Positions 16,113 through 22,830 of a stretch of 64,000 nucleotides of DNA are shown piece after piece (within the stretch, counting starts at the first letter, position 1; each line of letters opens with the position of its first letter). The stretch is from Nocardia nova NBRC 15556 (lineage in GTDB: Bacteria > Actinomycetota > Actinomycetes > Mycobacteriales > Mycobacteriaceae). A program made the translations under genes and the position numbers. The notes beneath the pieces were generated by a model that was not told the origin of the DNA, did not search any database, and saw only the letters and a list, made by a program, of their open reading frames with translations. The DNA lies in assembly GCF_001613005.1 (NCBI RefSeq), contig NZ_BDBN01000032.1, positions 35,785 to 99,784 on the forward strand, written 5' to 3'.

Positions 16113-16712
16113 ATGTCGCAAAAAAGTGGTGACACAGAACCGCCAAGGGATCCCGATAGGCCGACTGCCGACAACCAGGATGCGACTGGTGTAGGTCCGA
16201 TCGCAGAACACATCAGGTGTGCCTGTGAGGATTTCTTTCGGAGCATGCAGAACGATCCGATCCTGCTAGAGGCCTATGCTCCCGAGGACCTCCCGACTGA
16301 TCTCTGGACCTGGTTCGACATCTGGCTTGGGTACGAACGATGCCGGATCTTTTCAGGCGTCCACTATCCATGGCTGAACCCGGCGCGCGCCGAGGACGTC
16401 TGGCATGAGTTCTTACAACTGGTGCCGACCATCTTCGCCGTCGTTGTCGACGAGCTGTGGAAGGACCCGGCCAAGATGGACTACATCGAACGCGACCCCA
16501 AGACCCTCAAGGAGATACAGAGGTGGCCTCGCCGGGCCTCGAAGGTCCTGACTCCCTCCCACTCGAAGGGCGAAACGCCCATCGACCTGGCTCCAATCTT
16601 GGCGCTCGTCGCCGGAGCAAACGGCAGCTGGCCAACGGTCGGCTTCCACCAACCCGTCCGCCGCGGCTTTATCGATAAGAGCGGCCCAACGGGCGGCCTA
16701 CCCTTCAACTAA
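16113..16712 (+). CDS. hypothetical protein (199 residues)
   Basis: A soluble, acidic, Trp-rich protein (LPTDLWTWFDIWLGYERCR, then WHEFLQLVPTIFAVVVDELW). I choose the ATG at 16113 because an AGAGAGG ribosome site sits nine bases upstream; earlier ATGs at 16065 and 16092 lack one. No family or motif is recognised. It is transcribed divergently from the ectodomain membrane protein across an AT-rich promoter region and ends before a GC-rich hairpin at 16752. Confidence 0.65.
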   Translation: MSQKSGDTEPPRDPDRPTADNQDATGVGPIAEHIRCACEDFFRSMQNDPILLEAYAPEDLPTDLWTWFDIWLGYERCRIFSGVHYPWLNPARAEDVWHEFLQLVPTIFAVVVDELWKDPAKMDYIERDPKTLKEIQRWPRRASKVLTPSHSKGETPIDLAPILALVAGANGSWPTVGFHQPVRRGFIDKSGPTGGLPFN

Positions 16713-16751
16713 CCGATCTATCCACCGCACCCACTAGCGCGCCCCCGCATG

Positions 16752-16779
16752 CCCGCACCCCGAACACCGGGGCGCGGGC
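16752..16779 (+). terminator. GC-rich hairpin after the 199-residue ORF
   Basis: CCCGC-A-CCCCG pairs with CGGGG-C-GCGGG around a short loop and is followed by CTTCTCCTT. It is a likely terminator for the gene ending at 16712. Confidence 0.5.
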
Positions 16780-16839
16780 TTCTCCTTGCTCCGAACTGAA
16801 CAGTCGGTGAGGACCTCTGGAGCAGGAGCAGCACACGCA

Positions 16840-16890
16840 GAACGGGCGCACCGAAGGGAACCGTTAGGTCGGAAGCCGGTGCGCCCGTTC
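16840..16890. repeat. 14-bp inverted repeat downstream of the DUF3892 gene
   Basis: 16840-16853 and 16877-16890 are perfect inverted copies (GAACGGGCGCACCG) around 23 bases. The pair lies just 3' of the - strand DUF3892 gene and may end its transcript, although no T-run follows. Confidence 0.5.
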
Positions 16891-16912
16891 ATGTGTGAGC
16901 TACTTATGCTGC

Positions 16913-17197
16913 CTAGAACCTCGGCAACGACAGCAGGTTGTTCGACCAGACACCATCAGATTTGGTCTGAAGGTACTTCGCGCGACCGCCTCCCGGAGTG
17001 ACCACATGAACCCAGGCCCGCGGAGCCGGCGGCTGTTCGACGTACGCCTTACCGTCCTCGTTCTCGATCCAGGCAACAATCTCGGCCCGAGAGCTTTTGC
17101 GAGTCTCATTGGTTGCGGGGTTGGTCCACTGCACCTGCTGAATATGCTCGTGACCGTAGCCGCCCTCCAGATGGATGGCAGTGATACGAATAGCCAT
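16913..17197 (-). CDS. DUF3892-domain protein
   Basis: A 94-residue protein covering one complete DUF3892 domain. Signatures are ITAIHLEGGYGHEHIQQVQW, the TNPATNETRKSSRAEIVAWI helix and the closing SDGVWSNNLLSLPRF. DUF3892 proteins are common on mobile elements and in phage-rich regions; their function is unknown. The ATG has AAAGGTCAGAAG upstream. A pair of tandem hairpins occupies the leader between this gene and the upstream MerR-like regulator. Confidence 0.85.
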   Translation of the reverse strand: MAIRITAIHLEGGYGHEHIQQVQWTNPATNETRKSSRAEIVAWIENEDGKAYVEQPPAPRAWVHVVTPGGGRAKYLQTKSDGVWSNNLLSLPRF

Positions 17198-17244
17198 GTT
17201 GATCTTCTGACCTTTACTTTCGTCGTTTCGATTTGCTCTGCGAA

Positions 17245-17326
17245 GTGAAGGCCGTACGCTTGGGGTGTATCGAGGGTTGCGTAGCGGCCTTCACGGCGAG
17301 GCGGGCACTACCAATGCCCGCCTCGC
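17245..17326. promoter_or_regulatory. two adjacent perfect hairpins in the DUF3892 leader
   Basis: Hairpin one pairs 17245-17254 with 17285-17294 (10 bp), plus an inner ACGC/GCGT. Hairpin two pairs 17296-17307 with 17315-17326 (12 bp, 7-base loop). Only one base separates them. The region is the 5' leader of the DUF3892 gene on the - strand and the 3' flank of the MerR-like gene. It may combine a terminator with a leader structure. Confidence 0.5.
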
Positions 17327-17345
17327 TACTTGTATCTGTGGCTTC

Positions 17346-18062
17346 TCAATTGCTCACCTCCTCCTGCTTCGCCGCAACAGAGGTTTCGACCGTCTGATCG
17401 TCGGGATCAGGCGGAAGCTTCTCGTTAGGCTTCAGGCCGAGGATGACCGTGGTGGGATCAGTCGAGTAGTTCGGCGGCAACGCCAACGTAATGCGAGTGA
17501 CAACGAACCAGTTGGGGTCGCCATCCCCGCCCTCCTCATCGGCCTGCCGTCGAGCGATCGCAAACCCGACCGTCGTCTCGGGTTCGATCGATCGCCGCCG
17601 CCGCCCGTCCTTGTCAACGATCTCCACGGCGCGCTCCGGCAGTTGGCCGAGTGTGTCGATGACAAGTCTCGGGACGTTGATTGCCCCCTCCGACGATTCG
17701 ACGTGCTGGCGTGCAATGTATTCCAGCTCTTTCAAGTCCACCACTCCGGCCGATCGCGCCTGAATAAGGTACTTCCAAAGCGGGAGCAGTTCTTTCAAAG
17801 CTTCAATCGAGACGCCCACCTTGCGAGCACGCAAGATCCACTTCATCAAGTCGACCACGATTGCCGGGTACGCCCCCGCGCGGGAGCCGACACGCACGCT
17901 ATGGGGTACGAGCCCAGCGGTCGTGGCGTAGAAGGTCAGCTGGCGAGAGGTCAACCGAAGACCGGACTGGCGGACCGCGGCGATCAGCTCGGACTTGGTG
18001 ACCAGCTTGTCACTGCCTTGTAGCTGCAGGTACTCCAAGAACCCGTTCTCTTCGGTCGCCAA
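17346..18062 (-). CDS. MerR-like transcriptional regulator
   Basis: A 238-residue protein. Residues about 20-90 form a MerR-type winged HTH (LRLTSRQLTFYATTAGLVPH, then AGAYPAIVVDLMKWILRARK and the GVSIEALKELLPLW helix). The C-terminal half has no recognised effector domain and no clustered Cys. It faces an operator-like dyad (18086-18106) just upstream of its own start, so autoregulation is likely. It is divergent from the envelope module starting at 18541 and may control it. Confidence 0.75.
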   Translation of the reverse strand: MATEENGFLEYLQLQGSDKLVTKSELIAAVRQSGLRLTSRQLTFYATTAGLVPHSVRVGSRAGAYPAIVVDLMKWILRARKVGVSIEALKELLPLWKYLIQARSAGVVDLKELEYIARQHVESSEGAINVPRLVIDTLGQLPERAVEIVDKDGRRRRSIEPETTVGFAIARRQADEEGGDGDPNWFVVTRITLALPPNYSTDPTTVILGLKPNEKLPPDPDDQTVETSVAAKQEEVSN

Positions 18063-18085
18063 TCCGTATCACCTTCACTGTCGTT

Positions 18086-18106
18086 CCGTACACCAGTAGT
18101 GTACGG
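18086..18106. promoter_or_regulatory. dyad operator in the MerR-like/envelope-module promoter
   Basis: CCGTACAC-cagta-GTGTACGG is a perfect 8-bp dyad with a 5-base centre. It lies 24 bases upstream of the MerR-like start codon. Dyads with this spacing are typical binding sites for MerR-type dimers. Confidence 0.55.
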
Positions 18107-18540
18107 CATGCCACCGATATGGCCACACGACCAGTGTAGGTGACGTGTCCGACATCCCGGCTCACGCAGAGCGGCCGGTGCGCTTACTGCCGCGGAGAGA
18201 TAGCTCGAACATCACTTCGCCCACAGCTTCGGCGCGAGCCCAGCACCCCGACGCCATCGAATCATTCACCCGCAAAGTATCCGCGAATCGATCCGCAAAG
18301 TCGATTTCAAAGCGGCCAGGCGACTTGCGCGCTCCAGCCAGAGTTGCCCATAACGGGCATAAAAGCTCGTTGAGCTGCAACTATATCGGATATTAGCCCG
18401 CAAATTTGATCTCGCTTGGCACGCAAGTTTGCGGTTGGTAAATCTTGACCTCGTCCAAACGGGAGCGCTGCAGCTCCCACTCAGCAACATCTCGTTGCAC
18501 CATTCCGGCCATCCGGCCACCACTCTCAAGGAGCACCCGC
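18107..18540. other. promoter region of the envelope module, no gene seen
   Basis: About 430 bases with no supported gene. It contains an imperfect 11-bp inverted repeat (18398-18408 with 18424-18434) and the short dyad TGCCC-ataac-GGGCA (18345-18359). It must hold the promoter of the genes starting at 18541. Confidence 0.4.
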
Positions 18541-19101
18541 ATGTCAAGCATGCCAACCGGTTACGTCCAGATCGGCCTATCCGGCGACTTGAAGCCGCTC
18601 GTCCCGCCCGGCGACGATCCCGCCGCGGCGTCGGCTATCGCGAACTTCGCGCTGGCGCAACAGACCGTCTTCGACAACAAGTTGCGCCGGTTCCTGAGCG
18701 GCCACGTCGACGCTGCCCCCACGGTGGCCGCACACGCCGGCGAACTCACCGGCTGGATGAACACCGGTCTGCTGGAGTGGATTCGGCAGTGGCCACGCGA
18801 AGCCGCTGAGGTAGATCCAGACTTCGACGCCGCGCAGCAGGACACCATCGCCACATCGGCGCTGGCCACGACCAAGCCCACCGGCGGCGGCTTGGCCATC
18901 CCGGAGGGCGATGATGCCGAGACCGTCTACGAGATCACGGCCTTCGTCTTCCGGAACATCCGCGAGCTGCGCGCGGAGATCACCATCTTCGCCAACGCCC
19001 ACTACGCCGCTGCTCCGGCAAGTGCCGATCATGCCTGGGATCTGAGCACCGGCTACCTGCGGCTGCTCGCCGTCTGGGCGATCGACTGCTGGCCAAGGTG
19101 A
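18541..19101 (+). CDS. protein with two copies of a GDD...WPR repeat (186 residues)
   Basis: A soluble 186-residue protein starting at an ATG preceded by AAGGAG. It contains two copies of a ~63-residue unit, each beginning GDD and ending WPR. Unit one is residues 24-86 (GDDPAAASAIANFALAQ ... LLEWIRQWPR). Unit two is 123-186 (GDDAETVYEITAFVFRN ... LAVWAIDCWPR). A third copy is the small protein at 21941. No known family is recognised. It is the first gene of a + strand operon with a lipoprotein and membrane proteins, so a role at the cell envelope of this mobile element is plausible. Confidence 0.75.
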   Translation: MSSMPTGYVQIGLSGDLKPLVPPGDDPAAASAIANFALAQQTVFDNKLRRFLSGHVDAAPTVAAHAGELTGWMNTGLLEWIRQWPREAAEVDPDFDAAQQDTIATSALATTKPTGGGLAIPEGDDAETVYEITAFVFRNIRELRAEITIFANAHYAAAPASADHAWDLSTGYLRLLAVWAIDCWPR

Positions 19102-19209
19102 CGCGCGTGTGCGCTTGGTGCCGGATGGCCATCCGGCACCAGGTCACTTACGCACCATCCGAGTTCATCCCTCGCCAAGCCTTCCAATTCCCAGATAAGG
19201 AGTCCCCGT

Positions 19210-20415
19210 ATGGCCCCTCCCACCGTAACCCCCGACAGGCGAATCGGTCGTCGCGTCCGCGCCGGCCTCGCCGCGGGCGTCGCGATCCTTCTGTCGCTGG
19301 CCACGCTGCTCGGCATGACCGGTTGCACCTCGCACCCTACGGACAAGGCGCCCGCCGCCATCACCATCGTCGTCACGACCACCAGCGCCGAACCGCGTAC
19401 GGCCCTGCCGGATTCGCTCATCTCCAAGCTGACCACCATGGCCAAGCAGTCCAAGCGCCCCGGCGACGCCGCCGTGCATGTACTGACCTCGGCCACCGGC
19501 ACCGTCACCACGAAGGACCTGACGCCACTGCGGCCGAACGGACAGGTGCAGCACGCCACCGCCGACGCCGATCGCCAAATCACCGCCTCCTTGCACGAGC
19601 TGGCGAACACGCTCGCCAACAACCGTGCCGATCAGCCCGGTCTCGATCTCCTGGACCTGCTCGACCGCGCCAGCCAGCTGCCCGGCGACATCGCAGTCAT
19701 ATCCTCGGGCATCACCACGGCCGCGCCAGTCGATCTGCGTGTGATCGGCTGGAACATTAAGCCGGACAGCATCATCGACAGCATTGGCCGGCAGGGCCGT
19801 ATCCCGAACCTTCAGGGCCGTCACGTGACGTTCCATGGCCTCGGTATCGCCGCTGGATCGCAACCGGGGTTGCCGCCGTTCGCCCGTACCGTTGTCGAAC
19901 AACTGTGGGCCGGGATCTGCCAGCGAGCCGGAGCGGCCAGTTGCGTTGTCGCGCATGGCGCGCCGTCCGCGCTAGCGCCGGTGGCCACCATGCCGGTGCC
20001 GGTGGTGCCAGTGCCGGACGCCATCACGGAAGGTGGCTGCCCGGTCTGGGCGAACTTGAACGATTCGATGCTGCACTTCGCCCCGGAGAGCGCCGTCCTG
20101 CCGGCGAATGCCGACGATGCCCTCCGCCCGATCGTTGCGTCCGCCGCCTCGTGCGACGTCCAGTCCATTGACATCACCGGGTTCATCGCGGACACCGGCA
20201 GCGGCCGGGACGACAGCGACCTGTCCGGCCAACGTGCCCGAGCGGTGGCGGATCGGCTTGTGGCGCTGGGCCTTCCGACCCGGCAGCTCGGCACCGTCAC
20301 CGGCAAGGGGGCCAGCGAACCGGTGGTGCCGGACATCGTCGGCGGCGTCTTCGACGAGCTGCGGGCCCAGCAGAACCGGCGCGTCGAGCTGACCTTCCAC
20401 CGCGGCGGCCGGTGA
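19210..20415 (+). CDS. OmpA-domain lipoprotein
   Basis: A 401-residue exported lipoprotein. A basic N-terminus and a hydrophobic stretch end in a lipobox, LLGMTGC, with Cys39 as the lipidation site. The middle region (about 45-215) resembles a vWA-like fold (DIAVISSGITTAAPVDLRVI). Residues about 280-397 form an OmpA/MotB peptidoglycan-binding domain (MLHFAPESAVLPANADDALR, LSGQRARAVADRLVALGLP, QQNRRVELTF). It would sit on the outer face of the membrane bound to peptidoglycan. The downstream membrane protein starts 62 bases after its stop. Confidence 0.85.
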   Translation: MAPPTVTPDRRIGRRVRAGLAAGVAILLSLATLLGMTGCTSHPTDKAPAAITIVVTTTSAEPRTALPDSLISKLTTMAKQSKRPGDAAVHVLTSATGTVTTKDLTPLRPNGQVQHATADADRQITASLHELANTLANNRADQPGLDLLDLLDRASQLPGDIAVISSGITTAAPVDLRVIGWNIKPDSIIDSIGRQGRIPNLQGRHVTFHGLGIAAGSQPGLPPFARTVVEQLWAGICQRAGAASCVVAHGAPSALAPVATMPVPVVPVPDAITEGGCPVWANLNDSMLHFAPESAVLPANADDALRPIVASAASCDVQSIDITGFIADTGSGRDDSDLSGQRARAVADRLVALGLPTRQLGTVTGKGASEPVVPDIVGGVFDELRAQQNRRVELTFHRGGR

Positions 20416-20477
20416 TCCCCGGCCACTCTTCTACTTCCTCAGAATCCCTATCCCCCAACCAGATTGGAGATCCCGCC

Positions 20478-21938
20478 ATGACCATCCAACCCACTGCGCC
20501 CAGTAATGGGCACGTCGATCGCAACGAGGCCCTGCCCGCCGCGATCACCAGGCCGCCGACGACCGGCACCCATCCGACGTCATCGCCACCGGATGTGCCC
20601 AGGCGCGACATTGCCCTGTCGCTGGCGACCGGCAAGCCGATCCCGCGCGAGTGGCTGCCGCAGGTGCTGGCGTTGGTCGATGAACAGCGGCGGATCGGCG
20701 TCACCCGCGATCCGGACACCTTCAGCCAGATGGAAGCCCTGGTTATGAGCAAGGGCATGCTGGCGGCCGAGGAGGCTCGCGAGCGCGGTGCCGAGCAGCT
20801 CGGCCAGCTGGTGGACCAGGCCGCTGTCATCAAGGGCGAAATGGCCACGGTGCGCGGCGAACTGGATCGGCTGGACGAGCAGCCGGTTACCGGCATGAAC
20901 GGCGATGTCATTCCGGCACGCGAGGCGCGTGAGCGCATGAAGACCGTCAGCGCGACCATCACCGAGGAACGCGACCGAGGCAGCCTGAAGCATCGGCGCG
21001 TGCCGGTGTGGCTGCACCGATTCGCGACCTGGATGCCCTTGGCGGACTGCCTGGTGTTCTTGTACTTCCTGGCGCAGGTGTTCAACGTCGACCTGACCGG
21101 CATCGCCAGTGGTAGCGGCGCGGCCTGGGGCGGCAGCATCATCCCCTTGGCCACCGCGATCGTCTTCGCCTGCTTGGGCACGGCAGCCGTGGCTGTGGGG
21201 CTGAAGTTCTTCGGCCGAGACCTGAAGGGCTACAGAAATTTTCGCGGTGGCATCGCCTTGCCCGCGGGCCCGGCGCGCCTCCTGCCGCTGGTGTTCGTCA
21301 TCTTGGCGACGACGCTCGCTGTCGGAGCCGGGATCGTCATGGCCTACCGGATCATCAGCGACAGCGTGGCGGCGGGCGGCGGCATCACCGGCGCGGCCAT
21401 CTTGGGCGTGTTTTTCGCGCTCATCGTGATCGTGGTGAACGTGGTGGTGTTCGCGACGAAGTTCCGCGACGGCTCGCTCCAGACCGATGAGGTCACCCAC
21501 TTGGCCGCTGCACTGGCACCGATCGAACAGCAGCGGGTGGCGCTGCGTCGCCAGTGTGATGGCCTCGCGGCCCAGTTGCCGCCGCTCAAGCTGAGGGCGG
21601 GGCGTGTCTTCGCGGCCACGCTGACTGGCATGGGCGCACCGCTCAAGGGGGCGGATCAGGTGCGGCTACTGGCCCGGTCGTACCACCAGGGATGCGGGCC
21701 AGAGGCAACGCTTTCCGACCAGGGTGGCAGTCCGAACGGCAACCTGCTGCGGCCGTCTGTCGGCGTCGACCGGTCCATTCTGATCGAGCTGATGGACCGC
21801 CTGGACGAACTGGTGGCCGAGGCCACTACGCCCGCGAGGGACAATCCGCGCCGGACAATCTCCACGAGCACAGCCCTGGTGCCGATCACGCCCACCGAGG
21901 CGGACGACGACACCGACGACCTCGGCGGGGAGTGGTGA
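20478..21938 (+). CDS. multi-pass membrane protein of the envelope module
   Basis: A 486-residue protein. The N-terminal about 180 residues are soluble and partly coiled-coil (GAEQLGQLVDQAAVIKGEMA). Four to five membrane helices lie between about 190 and 330 (PLADCLVFLYFLAQVFNV, LPLVFVILATTLAVGAGIV, AAILGVFFALIVIVVNVVVF). A soluble tail follows, with IEQQRVALRRQCDGLAAQL. The ATG at 20478 has TTGGAGA upstream. No family is recognised. Position between an OmpA lipoprotein and a small repeat protein suggests an envelope complex. Confidence 0.75.
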   Translation: MTIQPTAPSNGHVDRNEALPAAITRPPTTGTHPTSSPPDVPRRDIALSLATGKPIPREWLPQVLALVDEQRRIGVTRDPDTFSQMEALVMSKGMLAAEEARERGAEQLGQLVDQAAVIKGEMATVRGELDRLDEQPVTGMNGDVIPAREARERMKTVSATITEERDRGSLKHRRVPVWLHRFATWMPLADCLVFLYFLAQVFNVDLTGIASGSGAAWGGSIIPLATAIVFACLGTAAVAVGLKFFGRDLKGYRNFRGGIALPAGPARLLPLVFVILATTLAVGAGIVMAYRIISDSVAAGGGITGAAILGVFFALIVIVVNVVVFATKFRDGSLQTDEVTHLAAALAPIEQQRVALRRQCDGLAAQLPPLKLRAGRVFAATLTGMGAPLKGADQVRLLARSYHQGCGPEATLSDQGGSPNGNLLRPSVGVDRSILIELMDRLDELVAEATTPARDNPRRTISTSTALVPITPTEADDDTDDLGGEW

Positions 21939-21940
21939 GG

Positions 21941-22192
21941 ATGGAGCGTCCGATGAACCACCGCGTCGTCCTGAATGAACTGCAACCCAAAGTGCCCCGT
22001 GGTGATGATCTCGAAACCTGCAGTGAGCTGGTCAATTTCGTGGTGAGGCGCAGTTTGCGCCTCACCGGCGAGATCGAGCGCTATGCCGGCGAACGGGAAG
22101 ATCTCGCACCAACGAGCAGCCTGCTGGCACTGGCGTTCGCGGGCCTGGTCGCGAACGAGGCGATCGAGTGGGTACGGCGGTGGCCACGGTGA
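21941..22192 (+). CDS. small protein with one GDD...WPR repeat (83 residues)
   Basis: An 83-residue protein whose residues 21-83 are the third copy of the repeat seen twice in 18541-19101: GDDLETCSELVNFVVRR ... ANEAIEWVRRWPR. It starts two bases after the stop of the membrane protein, with GGGGAG eight bases upstream; an ATG at 21953 is also possible. Its stop overlaps the GTG start of the next small membrane protein. Function unknown. Confidence 0.7.
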   Translation: MERPMNHRVVLNELQPKVPRGDDLETCSELVNFVVRRSLRLTGEIERYAGEREDLAPTSSLLALAFAGLVANEAIEWVRRWPR

Positions 22193-22395
22193 GCGGCGAT
22201 TCGCCCCAGGGCATGGCCGAGGCATTCAAGCGGGCGTGCATCGCCATCCTGCTCGGGGTGATCGCAATCTACTTCGCGGTGAGCCTGATTCAGTCGATGT
22301 GGCCGACGCTGGCGGTGATCCTCGGCGTGATCGGCCTGATCGCGCTCGTGGTTGGCGGCATCATCATCTGGCGAAAAATGCGTGCCGGGTGGTGA
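22189..22395 (+). CDS. small two-helix membrane protein (68 residues)
   Basis: A 68-residue protein with two hydrophobic helices (ACIAILLGVIAIYFAVSLI and LAVILGVIGLIALVVGGIII) and a short basic end (WRKMRAGW). The GTG start at 22189 overlaps the previous stop as GTGA, indicating coupled translation. It is the last gene of the envelope module before the operator-rich gap. No family assignment. Confidence 0.65.
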   Translation: MSGDSPQGMAEAFKRACIAILLGVIAIYFAVSLIQSMWPTLAVILGVIGLIALVVGGIIIWRKMRAGW

Positions 22396-22479
22396 ACGAA
22401 ATCGCTTGAAGTCTCGTCAATCCTGACCTCTAGCAAGCATATTCGCGTCGGCGTAGTTGTTTTTGCAACGCTCGTTGCC

Positions 22480-22497
22480 TTTTGCGCACGCGCACAA
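22480..22497. promoter_or_regulatory. operator-like site 1 (TTTTGCGCACGCGCACAA)
   Basis: This imperfect dyad matches the site in front of the XRE gene at 28355-28376 and site 2 at 22513-22537. Together they give a consensus close to TTTTGCGCAYACGCACAA. It lies about 100 bases upstream of the transfer genes starting at 22600. Confidence 0.6.
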
Positions 22498-22512
22498 CAT
22501 AGTGGCAACTGT

Positions 22513-22537
22513 AATTCTTGCGCACACGCAAAGAATT
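22513..22537. promoter_or_regulatory. operator-like site 2, near-perfect 25-base palindrome
   Basis: AATTCTTGCG-CACA-CGCAAAGAATT is palindromic except for one shifted base. It shares the CTTGCGCAnACGCA core with site 1 and with the site upstream of the XRE regulator at 28418. It is placed to control the genes from 22600 onward. Confidence 0.65.
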
Positions 22538-22599
22538 GGTCGCATCGACGATTCACGTAATCACCGAAATACCAACGTAATTCAGCGAGGAGGACACCT

Positions 22600-22830
22600 A
22601 TGTCAAAAACAGGGAGAACCAATCCGAGACGCGCTGACCGCGAAGCCAAGCGCCGTAAGGCATCGACGAGGGGCGAACGCAAGATCACCGTGCGTAGCGA
22701 GAAGCGTACCCCGCCTGACCTCTACAAACTGAGCCGCGCCGTCATCGCCATCGCGCTGGCCGAGGCTGACGCCGATACCGATTCGGAGAAGACCCGCAGC
22801 AATCGAAAGGAGGATCGCCATGACGATTGA
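22600..22830 (+). CDS. small basic protein leading the transfer operon (76 residues)
   Basis: A 76-residue, strongly basic protein starting MSKTGRTNPRRADREAKRRK with GGAGGACACCT upstream. The second half is mildly helical (LYKLSRAVIAIALAEADAD). No family is recognised; the charge suggests nucleic-acid binding. Its end overlaps the start of the TraG-like ATPase (22820) by 11 bases, so the two are coupled. Confidence 0.65.
   Translation: MSKTGRTNPRRADREAKRRKASTRGERKITVRSEKRTPPDLYKLSRAVIAIALAEADADTDSEKTRSNRKEDRHDD

Noticed and set aside
4266..18359. Shared 10-mer CCCATAACGG near 4268 and 18347 as a regulatory motif
   Set aside because: Only two copies, with different dyad registers around them; chance or a common gene-end remnant cannot be excluded.
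18162..18380. A 72-codon - strand ORF before the envelope module
   Set aside because: It has no ribosome site or recognisable domain and would occupy the promoter region of the divergent genes.
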